Source: Microbacterium sp. RU33B
GTDB taxonomy: Bacteria > Actinomycetota > Actinomycetes > Actinomycetales > Microbacteriaceae
Reading direction: 5' to 3'
Length of the DNA: 64,000 nt
Assembly: GCF_900155915.1 (NCBI RefSeq)
Contig: NZ_FTPO01000001.1
Location: 124,001 to 188,000 of the forward strand
Below the pieces are notes generated by a model. That model worked only from the letters and a program-made list of their open reading frames with translations, was not told the origin of the DNA and ran no database searches. A program made the translations under genes and the position numbers. Every line of letters begins with the position of its first letter. Positions within the stretch are counted from its first letter, which is position 1. Shown piece by piece: positions 16,183 through 24,754 of the stretch.

Positions 16183-17475
16183 TCACTGATCCCAGGCGGC
16201 ATCCATGTTGTCGAGGACCTGGTCGATCGTCGTCTGGCCCGTGAGCAGTCCCTGGACGCCGGTGCCGAGCGCGTCGTAGACGGCTGCGTTCGGCCAGGCG
16301 GCGTTCGGAATGCCGGTGTATGCGCCCGACGAGAGCAGTTCGCCGATAGGTGCGTACGACGGCAGCAGCGTCTCGGTGTCGATGCCGGTGATCGGCACGG
16401 CTCCGGAGATCTCGGCGAAGTACTGTGCGTTCTCCGGCTGAGCGGCCCAGTCGAGGAACGCCTGTGCCGATGCCTTGACCGCGTCTTCCGAGGAGGCGTT
16501 GACGCCCCACGCGTAGTTCGCACCGGTCAGCGTGAAGGCCTCCTGACCCGATGCCGGCGGGAACGCCTGCACATTGAGGTCTGAGCCCGTCGCGCTGGAG
16601 ATCGACGCCGCGGCGCTTCCGGGGACGGCGGCCGTGAGGGCCGTGCCGCCACCGAGACCGGCGGTGATGTTGTCGAACGTGCCGCCCGCGGCACCGTCCT
16701 GGAAGCATCCGCTCTCGTTCATCTCGACGATGTCTTCGAGGACGTCGCGCCACCCGCTGTCGGCGAAGGTCACATCGCCGGCAGCGCGCTGCTCGTTCCA
16801 GTCGGGGGTCTCCGCGTAGACCCGCGTCGCGGAGATGAGCTGCGAGAACAGGCCCGTGTTGAAGGGGATGCCACCCGCGAGCACCGTGAAGGTCTTTCCG
16901 GCATCACGCGCGGAGGTGCAGGCCTCGAGAAGATCGTCGTAGGACTCGGGGTAGTCGATGCCCGCCTCTTCGGCGGCGGTGACGTTGAACACCATTCCGA
17001 CGGGCGTGAGCGACGTCGGCTGGGCGAACGTGTCACCGTCGATCTGGAACTGGGCCTCGCTGCCGACCGGCAGGATCGAGGCCGACGTGTCGTCGAGCGG
17101 CTCGAGGAATCCGGCTTCGGCAAGGCTGATGACCGAGATCGGCTGGCCTGTTCCGGGAGAGAGGATCATCGCGTCGGCGGCGTTGCCGGCCTGCAGCTGC
17201 GTCGTGACCTGCGTGTTGTAGGCGTCGGACGGGTAGGTGATGACCTCGATCTCGACACCGGTCTCTTCGGTGTACTTGTTCGCAAGCTGCTCGTAGTAGT
17301 CGTCGGCATCGTTGGCGGCGGCCACCATGATCGAGAAGCCGGTGGCTTCGGGGTCGTCGGTGCTGCTGCCGCCGCCGTCGCTGCTGCCGCTGCATCCCGC
17401 GAGGGCCAGGGCGCCGGCGACCGGGAGCGCGAGAAGCGACCACCGGAGGTGCCGGGAAGTGGAGGGCTGTGACAT
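16183..17475 (-). CDS. ABC transporter sugar-binding lipoprotein
   Basis: 430 residues, type I extracellular solute-binding protein of the carbohydrate uptake-1 group. A lipoprotein signal ends in the lipobox LALAGC, followed by a Gly/Ser-rich linker. The segment PDWNEQRAAGDVTFADSGW and the C-terminal half rich in Trp and Pro are typical of sugar-binding proteins. The ATG at 17475 is preceded by GAAAGG. The partner permeases are not adjacent but at 20949-22742 on the other strand, beyond the rhamnosidase gene. No ATPase is present; such importers usually borrow a shared MsmK-type ATPase. Confidence 0.9.
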   Translation of the reverse strand: MSQPSTSRHLRWSLLALPVAGALALAGCSGSSDGGGSSTDDPEATGFSIMVAAANDADDYYEQLANKYTEETGVEIEVITYPSDAYNTQVTTQLQAGNAADAMILSPGTGQPISVISLAEAGFLEPLDDTSASILPVGSEAQFQIDGDTFAQPTSLTPVGMVFNVTAAEEAGIDYPESYDDLLEACTSARDAGKTFTVLAGGIPFNTGLFSQLISATRVYAETPDWNEQRAAGDVTFADSGWRDVLEDIVEMNESGCFQDGAAGGTFDNITAGLGGGTALTAAVPGSAAASISSATGSDLNVQAFPPASGQEAFTLTGANYAWGVNASSEDAVKASAQAFLDWAAQPENAQYFAEISGAVPITGIDTETLLPSYAPIGELLSSGAYTGIPNAAWPNAAVYDALGTGVQGLLTGQTTIDQVLDNMDAAWDQ

Positions 17476-17552
17476 GTCGAACCTTTCGTGACGTCTTCGT
17501 CGCCAGCGGTGCGGCTGGCTCGGCTTCGGGGGCCGCACTCCCACTGTGGCAC

Positions 17553-17575
17553 CATTTGCACTATTTCGACATAAC
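17553..17575 (-). promoter_or_regulatory. Member of the 23-bp repeat family upstream of the SBP gene
   Basis: On the minus strand the first arm reads GTTATGTCG, the spacer AAATA, and the second arm is a degenerate GTGCAAATG. It lies about 78 bp upstream of the lipoprotein start at 17475, in the 150-bp gap after the rhamnosidase gene. The conserved half TTATGTCGAA is shared with sites at 26320 and 43685. Confidence 0.5.
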
Positions 17576-17625
17576 GTTCGCTTATATGCGGCAATAGGCG
17601 GACTGATCCGCAGGGGCACGCGTGA

Positions 17626-20600
17626 TCAGGGCGCGATCAAGAGGTGGACCGGGCCGTCGAGCCCGGCGGGAAGCGGCCTCGCCGTCGGATCGAACACGCC
17701 GGTGACGGGGGGGAAGAGCTCGCCCGTCGGGTGCTCCGCTTCGCTGATCAATCGGTTCCGCCACGGTGTGGCGACATGGACGACGAGACTGTTGCGCCCC
17801 GTGCGGACGGCCTGCGAAACGTCGACGCGGAATGGCGAGGTCCAGGCGATTCCGCACTCGATGTCGTTCATGACGACGCGCGCGATCGCATCCACCGACG
17901 TGAAATCGAGCAGAGCGGAGCTCCTCCCGCCCGCCTCCAGGGAGAACTCGTGACGATAGACCGCGGTACCCGAGAATCCGGTGTCGGCCGCGGGGAGATC
18001 AGTCCATCGCACCGGATGCGGGGAGGTCGACAAGACCGCCGCATTCGGGAGTTCTACGGTCCACACACCGTCCAGAGCGATACGACTGCGTGGCGAGGGT
18101 GCCGGCGGCGCCGCTTCAGGCACGACGAAGAGAGAACCGAACGGAGGAAGCTCCACCGTCCACGTGGGTCGCGGCTCCGTCGTGTCTCGTTCGATCCTCA
18201 CGCGCTGCACCGTCACGGGGTCCCATCCCGCGAGCGCGTCCTCGTGCGCGGGCGTGAGACGAAGGCGCAGCGTGGCGGCGGTCGGATTGGAAAGGAAGGT
18301 GACGAGTCGATCGCCCACGATGCGGGCGATGCGGCGCACAGCCCCGCCGTCGACGACGAGAGCAGGTGCCATGCCCAGCCCGACGAGCGCATCGGGCAGG
18401 TCGGAGGCGATGACGCGCCCTGAGCTCCAGAGGCGATCGCACGCGATCGAGAAGGCGCGGGGGTCGTCAGCGAGTGAGGGCGATGACTCGGGACGCATGC
18501 CCACGACCACGCCCCCTGCTGCGACGATCCGCTCGAGCTGGGTCAGCGCGGCGAGGGTCATCCGACGACAGGAGCCTCCGAGGAAGAGGAGGCGGTAGGT
18601 CGCTCCCTCGGCTTCGAGCCGCCCGTCCGCGACTCGGATCACATCGGCGAGGGCATCCGGCCCGATGTAGTCGAAGTCGAAGCCCGGGGGGACGGACATG
18701 TCGACGGCATCCTGGTACAGCCCGGTCACGGGCGCTTCCTCTCCGACGAAGACCGCGATGTCCACGGCGGGGCGACCCGCGCTCAGGACGGCGCTGCAGC
18801 GCGCCAGATAGTCGATCCAGGGGCCGGCCATCGTCGACCAGGTCTCGTGCACCGTGAACGACTGTCCCAGAAAAGGCGCCAGTGCGATTCCCGGCGGTGG
18901 CGCAGCAAGAGGCTGATGGGGAGAGGTGTGGATGCAGAATCGGGTGACCCCCAGCGCGAGCTGAAGGTCGGCGATGTGCTTCAGCGACTGCGGTGACCAC
19001 GACCACGGTTGATCGAACGAGGTGAACGCCTCACTTCCCGTCCACGCCTTGCCGTACACGTGGGCGACGGAGGACGCTCCTTTGAGATCTGCCACGTAGG
19101 TGGGACGCGGGCCGACATCGGGGGCGAACGTCCACATCGCACCCATGGGTATGTCGGCGTGGGAGCGCATCGCCAGGTCATCGCCGAGTTGAGGCCGTCG
19201 ATCCTCCAGAGCCTCCGAGTAGTAGGTCATCTGTCGTCGACGCGCCTCGGCTCCGAGCGTGCCGTAGTACTCGGAGCCGAGGAGGTCGGAGAGTGTTCGG
19301 CGATAGTCGAAGAGGAATCGGTCCGTCTCGGCGGCGCTGCCGATCAGCCGGCCGGTGAGCGCAGGGATCCAGGGGAGGGGGTCGTACCCTCGGCGTGCGG
19401 TGAACTCCTCGAGTACCCGATCGGTCCAGTTCTGCGGTCCCGCTTCGATGCTGTCGCTGAGGAGGGCGGCGAATCGCGAGGGCGTGGCATCCTCTCCGCC
19501 GAACCGGCGCAGATGCTCTCTCAGATACGCCGTCACGCGGTCGCCGGCGAGCTTGTCCACCTCCAGCCCGGTCGAATCCTGCGGCGCCGGCCCGTTGGTC
19601 TGGCCGGTGAGGGACGCTCCGACGCGGAGGATCAGCCAGCGGCCCTCGGGCGCGCTCCAGTCCAGCAGCCCGTCGCGGACGCAGGACGTGACGTCGATGA
19701 CGCGATGAGGCGATACGGCCCCGGCATCCTGTTCCCCGTCGACCGCGTAGTAGTCGGCCACGACGCCGAATCCGGCCTTTACCTCCGCATGGTGCACCCG
19801 GGCATCCGTGCGGAGCGCGAACTCCGACACACGGAACTCGTGCGCTCGCCGGAGGACCGGCGGAAGGCGCACGCCCGGTGCGGTCGGCGGGAGGGCCTCG
19901 GCGGCGCTGCCGCCCGAAAGCACGAGGCGAAACCATCGTCCAGCGACGGGGGCGAAGCTGGCAGTCCGCGCCGGCACCGTCGTGGGCTCCAGGCGCACCA
20001 CATCACGGTAGGTCATGCCGTCGTCGCTGACCTGGAGCACAGCGTCCGCCGCGGGGGCGGCGCCGAAGCCCCGCGGGCCGGGGAGTCCGACGGTCACCGA
20101 TCGCACCGTCACCGGCGAGTCGAAGCGCTGCTCGATCCACGCCGCCGACCACGCGTCGGGGTCGCGCGGGAGGGCGACGCACGCATCGAACGATCCGTCG
20201 ACGATCGCGTCCCACGTGCGCAGAGGAGCGGATGCGGACACCTCCGTGGGGCGCAGTGTTTCGTCCTCGGCCCGGTGCGGCAGGGCCAGCGCCCGCCAAT
20301 CCACTGCGAAGTCACCCCTCGGCGGCCCGTCCTCACGCGGGGAGTCCTGATACAACCCGGCGACGGCCGGGAGGGGAGCGAGTCGGACGAGCGCGCGTCC
20401 GCCACCCTCGACCAGGGTCTCCGACCACACCACCTTCTTCATCGCGTCCTCGGCGGCGACCCAGGGGCCTCCGGCCGCGCTCCATCCCGACGACGTCGCC
20501 ACGGCGAGCTCCATGCCCAGCCGGTTCGATGTGTCGACGGCCGCATCGATCGCCTCGGTCCATGCGGGCGAGCCGGGACGCACCGCTTCGGGAACGACGA

Positions 20601-20811
20601 GGGGGACTCCCATGCCACCGTCGAAGAGCTGAACCCCGCGCACGCCCACTGCGTGCAGCCAGGTGAGATCCCGGCGGATTCCGGCGGGATCGATGTTTCC
20701 GTCCATCCAGTGCCACCACGCTCGCGGCCGGGCCGCATCGGGCGGGTGGATGAAATCGGCCCAGAGCGACTGGTATGCGTCGTTTCCGCCGCCGGCATCG
20801 TGGGTTCTCAC
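17626..20811 (-). CDS. GH106-type alpha-L-rhamnosidase
   Basis: 1061 residues from a GTG. The N-terminus (PPDAARPRAWWHWMDGNI, then a WLHAVGVRGVQLFDGG stretch) is the hallmark of GH106 rhamnosidases, and the length fits the family. The C-terminal quarter includes a galactose-binding-like beta-sandwich (TAVYRHEFSLEAGGRSSALL). No signal peptide was recognised, so intracellular action is likely. Rhamnosidases of this family remove rhamnose from flavonoid rutinosides, neohesperidosides or plant cell-wall rhamnogalacturonan. It is divergent from the ABC permease pair, indicating that its substrate is imported by that transporter. Confidence 0.85.
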   Translation of the reverse strand: MRTHDAGGGNDAYQSLWADFIHPPDAARPRAWWHWMDGNIDPAGIRRDLTWLHAVGVRGVQLFDGGMGVPLVVPEAVRPGSPAWTEAIDAAVDTSNRLGMELAVATSSGWSAAGGPWVAAEDAMKKVVWSETLVEGGGRALVRLAPLPAVAGLYQDSPREDGPPRGDFAVDWRALALPHRAEDETLRPTEVSASAPLRTWDAIVDGSFDACVALPRDPDAWSAAWIEQRFDSPVTVRSVTVGLPGPRGFGAAPAADAVLQVSDDGMTYRDVVRLEPTTVPARTASFAPVAGRWFRLVLSGGSAAEALPPTAPGVRLPPVLRRAHEFRVSEFALRTDARVHHAEVKAGFGVVADYYAVDGEQDAGAVSPHRVIDVTSCVRDGLLDWSAPEGRWLILRVGASLTGQTNGPAPQDSTGLEVDKLAGDRVTAYLREHLRRFGGEDATPSRFAALLSDSIEAGPQNWTDRVLEEFTARRGYDPLPWIPALTGRLIGSAAETDRFLFDYRRTLSDLLGSEYYGTLGAEARRRQMTYYSEALEDRRPQLGDDLAMRSHADIPMGAMWTFAPDVGPRPTYVADLKGASSVAHVYGKAWTGSEAFTSFDQPWSWSPQSLKHIADLQLALGVTRFCIHTSPHQPLAAPPPGIALAPFLGQSFTVHETWSTMAGPWIDYLARCSAVLSAGRPAVDIAVFVGEEAPVTGLYQDAVDMSVPPGFDFDYIGPDALADVIRVADGRLEAEGATYRLLFLGGSCRRMTLAALTQLERIVAAGGVVVGMRPESSPSLADDPRAFSIACDRLWSSGRVIASDLPDALVGLGMAPALVVDGGAVRRIARIVGDRLVTFLSNPTAATLRLRLTPAHEDALAGWDPVTVQRVRIERDTTEPRPTWTVELPPFGSLFVVPEAAPPAPSPRSRIALDGVWTVELPNAAVLSTSPHPVRWTDLPAADTGFSGTAVYRHEFSLEAGGRSSALLDFTSVDAIARVVMNDIECGIAWTSPFRVDVSQAVRTGRNSLVVHVATPWRNRLISEAEHPTGELFPPVTGVFDPTARPLPAGLDGPVHLLIAP

Positions 20812-20948
20812 CTCGGCATCCTGCCAGCGCCGAGACTTATAGCGGATATCGCTAAAACTAATGTGTGATTTCGACGCAAGCGTGTGATCATGGGTTCCGA
20901 GGCGCTCCCGTCCGAGCGCATGACGACGAGGTCAGAGAGTAGACGACA
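20812..20948. promoter_or_regulatory. Divergent control region with operator-like inverted repeat
   Basis: The region lies between the rhamnosidase gene (minus) and the permease operon (plus). At 20836-20858 it contains an inverted repeat: CTTATAGCG, spacer GATAT, CGCTAAAAC. The 9-5-9 layout matches the better-conserved site at 26320, and the first five bases of the arm (CTTAT) are shared. A repressor bound here could control both directions. Confidence 0.55.
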
Positions 20949-21902
20949 GTGACGATCGACGAGAACAGCACTCGCACCCTCACCGTTCCTCCCGGAGCCC
21001 GGCGCACCCCGCCGCCACGCAGCACGCGCAAACCGCTCATCAGCTATGGCCACTGGTGGTGGGCGTTGCCGGCTGTCGTCCTGGTCATCGCGGTCCACTA
21101 CGCAGCGACGCTGACAGGCGGCTTCTTCGCCTTCACCGACTGGACAGGTCTGGGCGAGTGGGACTTCATCGGTCTGAAGAACTTCGAGCGGATCTTCGCC
21201 GACCCGCAGCTGCTGGGCGCCACCCGCAACACGTTGTTCCTCGCGTTCGGTTCCGTCATCCTCACGAACATCATCGGTCTGCTGTTCGCCCTCGCCATCA
21301 ACCGCACCCTCAAATCGCGCTACATCCTGCGGACGCTTCTTTTCATGCCGGTCGTCCTCAGCCCGCTCGCGGTGGCGTACGTCTGGAAGTTCATCTTCCA
21401 GTTCGACGGACCGCTGAACGGATTCCTCGGGGTGATCGGGTTGGAGGAGTTCCAGAAGGTCTGGCTCGCCGATCCGACCTGGTCGATCTGGGCGATCCTG
21501 TTCACGGTCGTCTGGCAGCAGACCGGCTTCACGATGGTCATCTACCTCGCCGGCCTGGCGTCGGTGCCCGTCGAGGTGGAGGAAGCAGCGGCGCTGGACG
21601 GTGCGGGCATCTGGGGGCGGTTCTGGAACGTCACGGTTCCCGCCATCCGGCCGTCGATCGCCATCGCGACGACGCTCGGGATCATCCAGGGGCTGCGCAT
21701 CTTCGACCAGATCTTCGCCCTGACCGGTGGTGGTCCCGCGGGGGCGACGGAGACGCTCGCCACCGAGATCTACAAGCAGGCCTTCTCGCTCGGCCAGTTC
21801 GGGTTCGGGTCCGCTCTCGCGCTGGTGCTGACCGTCATCATCCTGGCTTTCGCCATCCTCCAGCAGTGCGTCACTCGCGACCGCGACGCTCGAAAGGCCT
21901 GA
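20949..21902 (+). CDS. ABC sugar transporter permease (MalF/UgpA type)
   Basis: 317 residues with about six membrane segments; the first begins near residue 36 (WWWALPAVVLVIAVHY). The cytoplasmic EAA loop reads VEVEEAAALDGAGIWGRFWN, the docking site for the ATPase. Start is a GTG at 20949. It forms an operon with the second permease 3 bp downstream. It pairs functionally with the lipoprotein at 16183, from which it is separated by the rhamnosidase gene. Confidence 0.92.
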   Translation: MTIDENSTRTLTVPPGARRTPPPRSTRKPLISYGHWWWALPAVVLVIAVHYAATLTGGFFAFTDWTGLGEWDFIGLKNFERIFADPQLLGATRNTLFLAFGSVILTNIIGLLFALAINRTLKSRYILRTLLFMPVVLSPLAVAYVWKFIFQFDGPLNGFLGVIGLEEFQKVWLADPTWSIWAILFTVVWQQTGFTMVIYLAGLASVPVEVEEAAALDGAGIWGRFWNVTVPAIRPSIAIATTLGIIQGLRIFDQIFALTGGGPAGATETLATEIYKQAFSLGQFGFGSALALVLTVIILAFAILQQCVTRDRDARKA

Positions 21903-21905
21903 TCG

Positions 21906-22742
21906 ATGTTCCGCTACACCAAGGCCACCGCCGTTCGCGAAGTCCTCGTCTGGGTCATCACGCTCCTCGGGCTGCTGCCCTTCTACATCCTCATCGTCAC
22001 GGCGCTGAAGTCCGATCAGGATGCTCTCACCTCCAGTGCTGTCGCGCTGCCGACCTCGGTCGACTTCAGCGCGTTCGTCGAAGTGCTCACCAGTACCGGC
22101 CGCAACAGCATCCCCCTGAGCATCCTGAACAGCGTCATCATCACCACGGGGGCGATCGCGGGGCTCGTCCTGCTCGGCTCGGCGGCCGCCTACGTCATCG
22201 CCCGTCGCACGCGCCGGTGGACGACGATCACGTTCTACCTCGTGCTGATCGCGATCATCCTGCCCGCCCAGCTGGGCACGGTGCCGCTGTACATCGGCGC
22301 CCGCAGCGTGGGTCTGACCGGAAACGCCCTCGGCATGATCCTGCTGTGGATCGGGATCCTCCTCCCACTGTCGGTGTTCCTCTACGCCAGCTTCTTCCGC
22401 GGTCTGTCGACCGAGTACGAAGAGGCCGCCGTGATCGATGGGGCCTCGCCCACGCAGGCCTTCTTCCGGGTCGTCCTTCCGCTGATGGCTCCCGCCACCG
22501 GCACGGTCGCGATCCTCGCGGGCCTGATCGTGTGGAACGACTTCTTCAACTCACTCATCTTCCTCGGCGGGTCGGACACGCAGACGCTGCCGGTCGCCAT
22601 GTACACGTACGTCGGCGGACTGCTGTCGGCGTGGAACAAGATCTTCGCCGTCGTGATCATCTCGATGGTCCCGATCCTGGCGTTCTACATGTTCGCCCAG
22701 AAGCAGTTCATCCAGGGTTTCGCCGGCGGCCTGAAGGGCTGA
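21906..22742 (+). CDS. ABC sugar transporter permease (MalG/UgpE type)
   Basis: 278 residues with about six membrane segments. The EAA-loop motif is YEEAAVIDGASPTQAFFRVV, followed by LPLMAP. It follows its partner permease after 3 bp and ends 3 bp before the convergent LysR gene. Together with the partner permease it forms the membrane pore of an importer for rhamnosylated or glucosylated compounds, judging from the adjoining GH106 and GH3 genes. Confidence 0.92.
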   Translation: MFRYTKATAVREVLVWVITLLGLLPFYILIVTALKSDQDALTSSAVALPTSVDFSAFVEVLTSTGRNSIPLSILNSVIITTGAIAGLVLLGSAAAYVIARRTRRWTTITFYLVLIAIILPAQLGTVPLYIGARSVGLTGNALGMILLWIGILLPLSVFLYASFFRGLSTEYEEAAVIDGASPTQAFFRVVLPLMAPATGTVAILAGLIVWNDFFNSLIFLGGSDTQTLPVAMYTYVGGLLSAWNKIFAVVIISMVPILAFYMFAQKQFIQGFAGGLKG

Positions 22743-22745
22743 GCG

Positions 22746-23732
22746 TCAGGGCGCGCCCGCCGCATCGAACTCCGCCAGCGGTTCGATGTAGCGGTCGCCC
22801 GACGCGACCGTCGCCTGAACCTCGCGCGAAGCCTCCAGGAACAGCCGTCGCATCCACGCATGCTCGGGGTCGCGGTCGTGCACCGGGTGCCACCACAGCG
22901 CGTTCGCGGTCGGGGTCGCGTCGAACGGCGCCTCAAGGATACGGATGCCGCCCGAGCGGGCGACGTCGGGGGCGAGCGCGGCCTGCACCAGGCCGAGCCG
23001 GTCGGTCCCTTCGATGAAGTGCCCGAGTGCGAGGAAGCTCTCGACCACCACGTCCACCCTCGGCTCGAGTCCCAGCATCTGCAGCTGACGGCTCGCCGAG
23101 GTGAACGCCGACCGCGACCGGTAGGTGAACACCCAGGGCGATTCGCCCAGCATGCGCATCGTGAGCCCGTTCGCGACGAGCTCGTTCGCCTCGTCGGCGA
23201 CGACGACCCAGCGGTCCCGCCACAGATCTTCATAGGGCAGATCGCTGATGTGGCCGTGCGGGATGACCATCGCGTCCACCGAGCGCAGGCTGTTGGCGGC
23301 GTCGTCGACGATCGGTGTGTTGTGCAGCATGAACCGGAAACGCACGCCGGGGGCTTCGCGGGCCGCCAGCCGGGAGACCGCGGCGCCGATGGTGGCGAAG
23401 CCGTAGTCGGAGCCGTAGATCGAGAACTCGCGTGTGGACTCACGCGGCGTCCACGTCGCCTGGCTCTCGAACACCCGGCGAGCGGCGTCCAGGGCGATCG
23501 TCGTGTGCTCCGACAGGCGCAGCGCCAGCGGCGTGAGCTCGTAGGCGTTCCCGCGACGAGCCAGGATCGGATCGTTGAAGTGGTTGCGCAGCCGCGCGAG
23601 CGATGCGCTCAGGGCCGGCTGACTCAGATGGAGCCGCTCGGCGGCACGCGTCACGGAGCGTTCCGTGAGAAGCGCATCCAGCGCGACGAGCAGGTTCAGA
23701 TCGAGACGCGACAGCAGCGGGTAATCGGTCAC
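22746..23732 (-). CDS. LysR-family transcriptional regulator (NodD/NahR-like)
   Basis: 328 residues. The winged helix is at the N-terminus (LDLNLLVALDALLTERSVTR, then LSQPALSASLARLRNHF), in the style of NodD/NahR/SyrM regulators, many of which sense flavonoids or aromatics. The effector domain follows from about residue 95. It is divergent from the isomerase/C-glycoside oxidase operon starting at 23945, and a 23-bp palindrome lies between them. Control of the C-glycoside genes with an aglycone-like inducer is a reasonable inference. An adjacent LysR gene is the best local candidate for that palindrome, but ROK and LacI proteins are also encoded nearby. Confidence 0.9.
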   Translation of the reverse strand: MTDYPLLSRLDLNLLVALDALLTERSVTRAAERLHLSQPALSASLARLRNHFNDPILARRGNAYELTPLALRLSEHTTIALDAARRVFESQATWTPRESTREFSIYGSDYGFATIGAAVSRLAAREAPGVRFRFMLHNTPIVDDAANSLRSVDAMVIPHGHISDLPYEDLWRDRWVVVADEANELVANGLTMRMLGESPWVFTYRSRSAFTSASRQLQMLGLEPRVDVVVESFLALGHFIEGTDRLGLVQAALAPDVARSGGIRILEAPFDATPTANALWWHPVHDRDPEHAWMRRLFLEASREVQATVASGDRYIEPLAEFDAAGAP

Positions 23733-23862
23733 GGCGTTGTGATCCTTCCGACTCGAATCACGCTCATCCTATCGACTCGATCGATCGCGCACCCCGGTCG
23801 CATCCGTCGGGCGGATGCGCGGCGGTCATCCTCGGGATCGCTGATGAGCAGCATCACGACCT

Positions 23863-23885
23863 CTTATGCACGAATTCAGCATAAG
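23863..23885 (+). promoter_or_regulatory. Best-conserved palindrome of the 23-bp repeat family
   Basis: Perfect 7-bp arms CTTATGC (23863-23869) and GCATAAG (23879-23885) flank ACGAATTCA. It lies in the 212-bp gap between the divergent LysR gene (start 23732) and the isomerase/oxidase operon (start 23945), 59 bp upstream of the latter. Nothing else was recognised in this gap. Confidence 0.65.
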
Positions 23886-23944
23886 TGGCGCATGATGGAA
23901 GAGTCCTCGACGACGATGACCTCCCGTGAAGGAAAGAACCCGCG

Positions 23945-24754
23945 ATGTACCAGCTCTCACCCAACATCGAACTGCTCTACACCGAGGCGGGCGACTACCA
24001 CGACCGTGTTCGCGCGGCCGCTGCGGACGGGTTCGACGCAGTCGAGATGTGGGGGCCGACCGGAGTGGACGCTCCCGCGACGCCGAAGGACCTTCCGGCC
24101 TTGAAGGCCGCGCTCGAGGAGACCGGCACGCAGCTCACCGCGCAGCTCAGCGAGCCCCGAACGCAGTTCATGATCCCGCCGTGGGACCACTCGGACTTCT
24201 TCCGCAAGCTCGACGAGGGCGTCGAGATCGCGCACTTCCTCGGCACGCCGCGCCTGGTCGTCGGCAGCGGAACGGGGTTCGGCGGATGGAAGCGCCAGGT
24301 GCAGCTGGACAAGCTCATCGAGATCTACCGGAGGGCCATCGCGCAGATCGAGGGTTCGGGCGTCACACTCGTGCTCGAGCCGGTCAACGTCCGCGTCGAC
24401 CACCCGGGGTCGCTCCTGGACCGTACCGCCGAGGGCGTCTATGTCGCCAAGGGAGTCGACTCCCCGTTCTTCGGCGTGCTGTACGACATCTACCACTCGG
24501 CCGTCGAGGGCGAAGACATGGCGGCGGAGCTGGCGAACGCCGGATCCATCGTCAAGTACGCGCAGCTCGCGGACGCGCCCGGCCGCGGGGAGCCCGGCAC
24601 CGGCGTTCTGGACTGGCCGGCGACGCTGAAGACGCTCCGAGCGTCGGGCTACGACGGTCCGATCGGGCTGGAGTACTACCCGCAGACCGCGTCGACGGAG
24701 TCCGTCCGCTACATCCGCGAGGTGGCGGCCACGTTCGAGGACGTCTCATCGTGA
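23945..24754 (+). CDS. Hyi-like TIM-barrel sugar isomerase/epimerase
   Basis: 269 residues, in the hydroxypyruvate isomerase group of the AP-endonuclease-2/xylose-isomerase superfamily. The four metal ligands of that family are visible: Glu145 (LVLEPVN), Asp181 (LYDIYHS), Gln207 (YAQLADAPGRGEPGTG) and Glu243 (GLEYYP). It is the first gene of the operon and overlaps the GMC oxidase gene by 4 bp (GTGA). In this context it probably isomerises the keto-sugar released after C-glycoside cleavage rather than hydroxypyruvate; the motifs support isomerase chemistry, and the substrate is inferred. Confidence 0.8.
   Translation: MYQLSPNIELLYTEAGDYHDRVRAAAADGFDAVEMWGPTGVDAPATPKDLPALKAALEETGTQLTAQLSEPRTQFMIPPWDHSDFFRKLDEGVEIAHFLGTPRLVVGSGTGFGGWKRQVQLDKLIEIYRRAIAQIEGSGVTLVLEPVNVRVDHPGSLLDRTAEGVYVAKGVDSPFFGVLYDIYHSAVEGEDMAAELANAGSIVKYAQLADAPGRGEPGTGVLDWPATLKTLRASGYDGPIGLEYYPQTASTESVRYIREVAATFEDVSS

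Noticed and set aside
16183-22742. Importer considered broken because no ATPase gene is present
   Set aside because: Carbohydrate uptake-1 importers in actinobacteria commonly share an ATPase encoded elsewhere.
21056-23017. 653-codon plus-strand open frame through the permease genes
   Set aside because: Out-of-frame shadow of two permeases with clear EAA loops; its product is Arg/His/Pro-rich.
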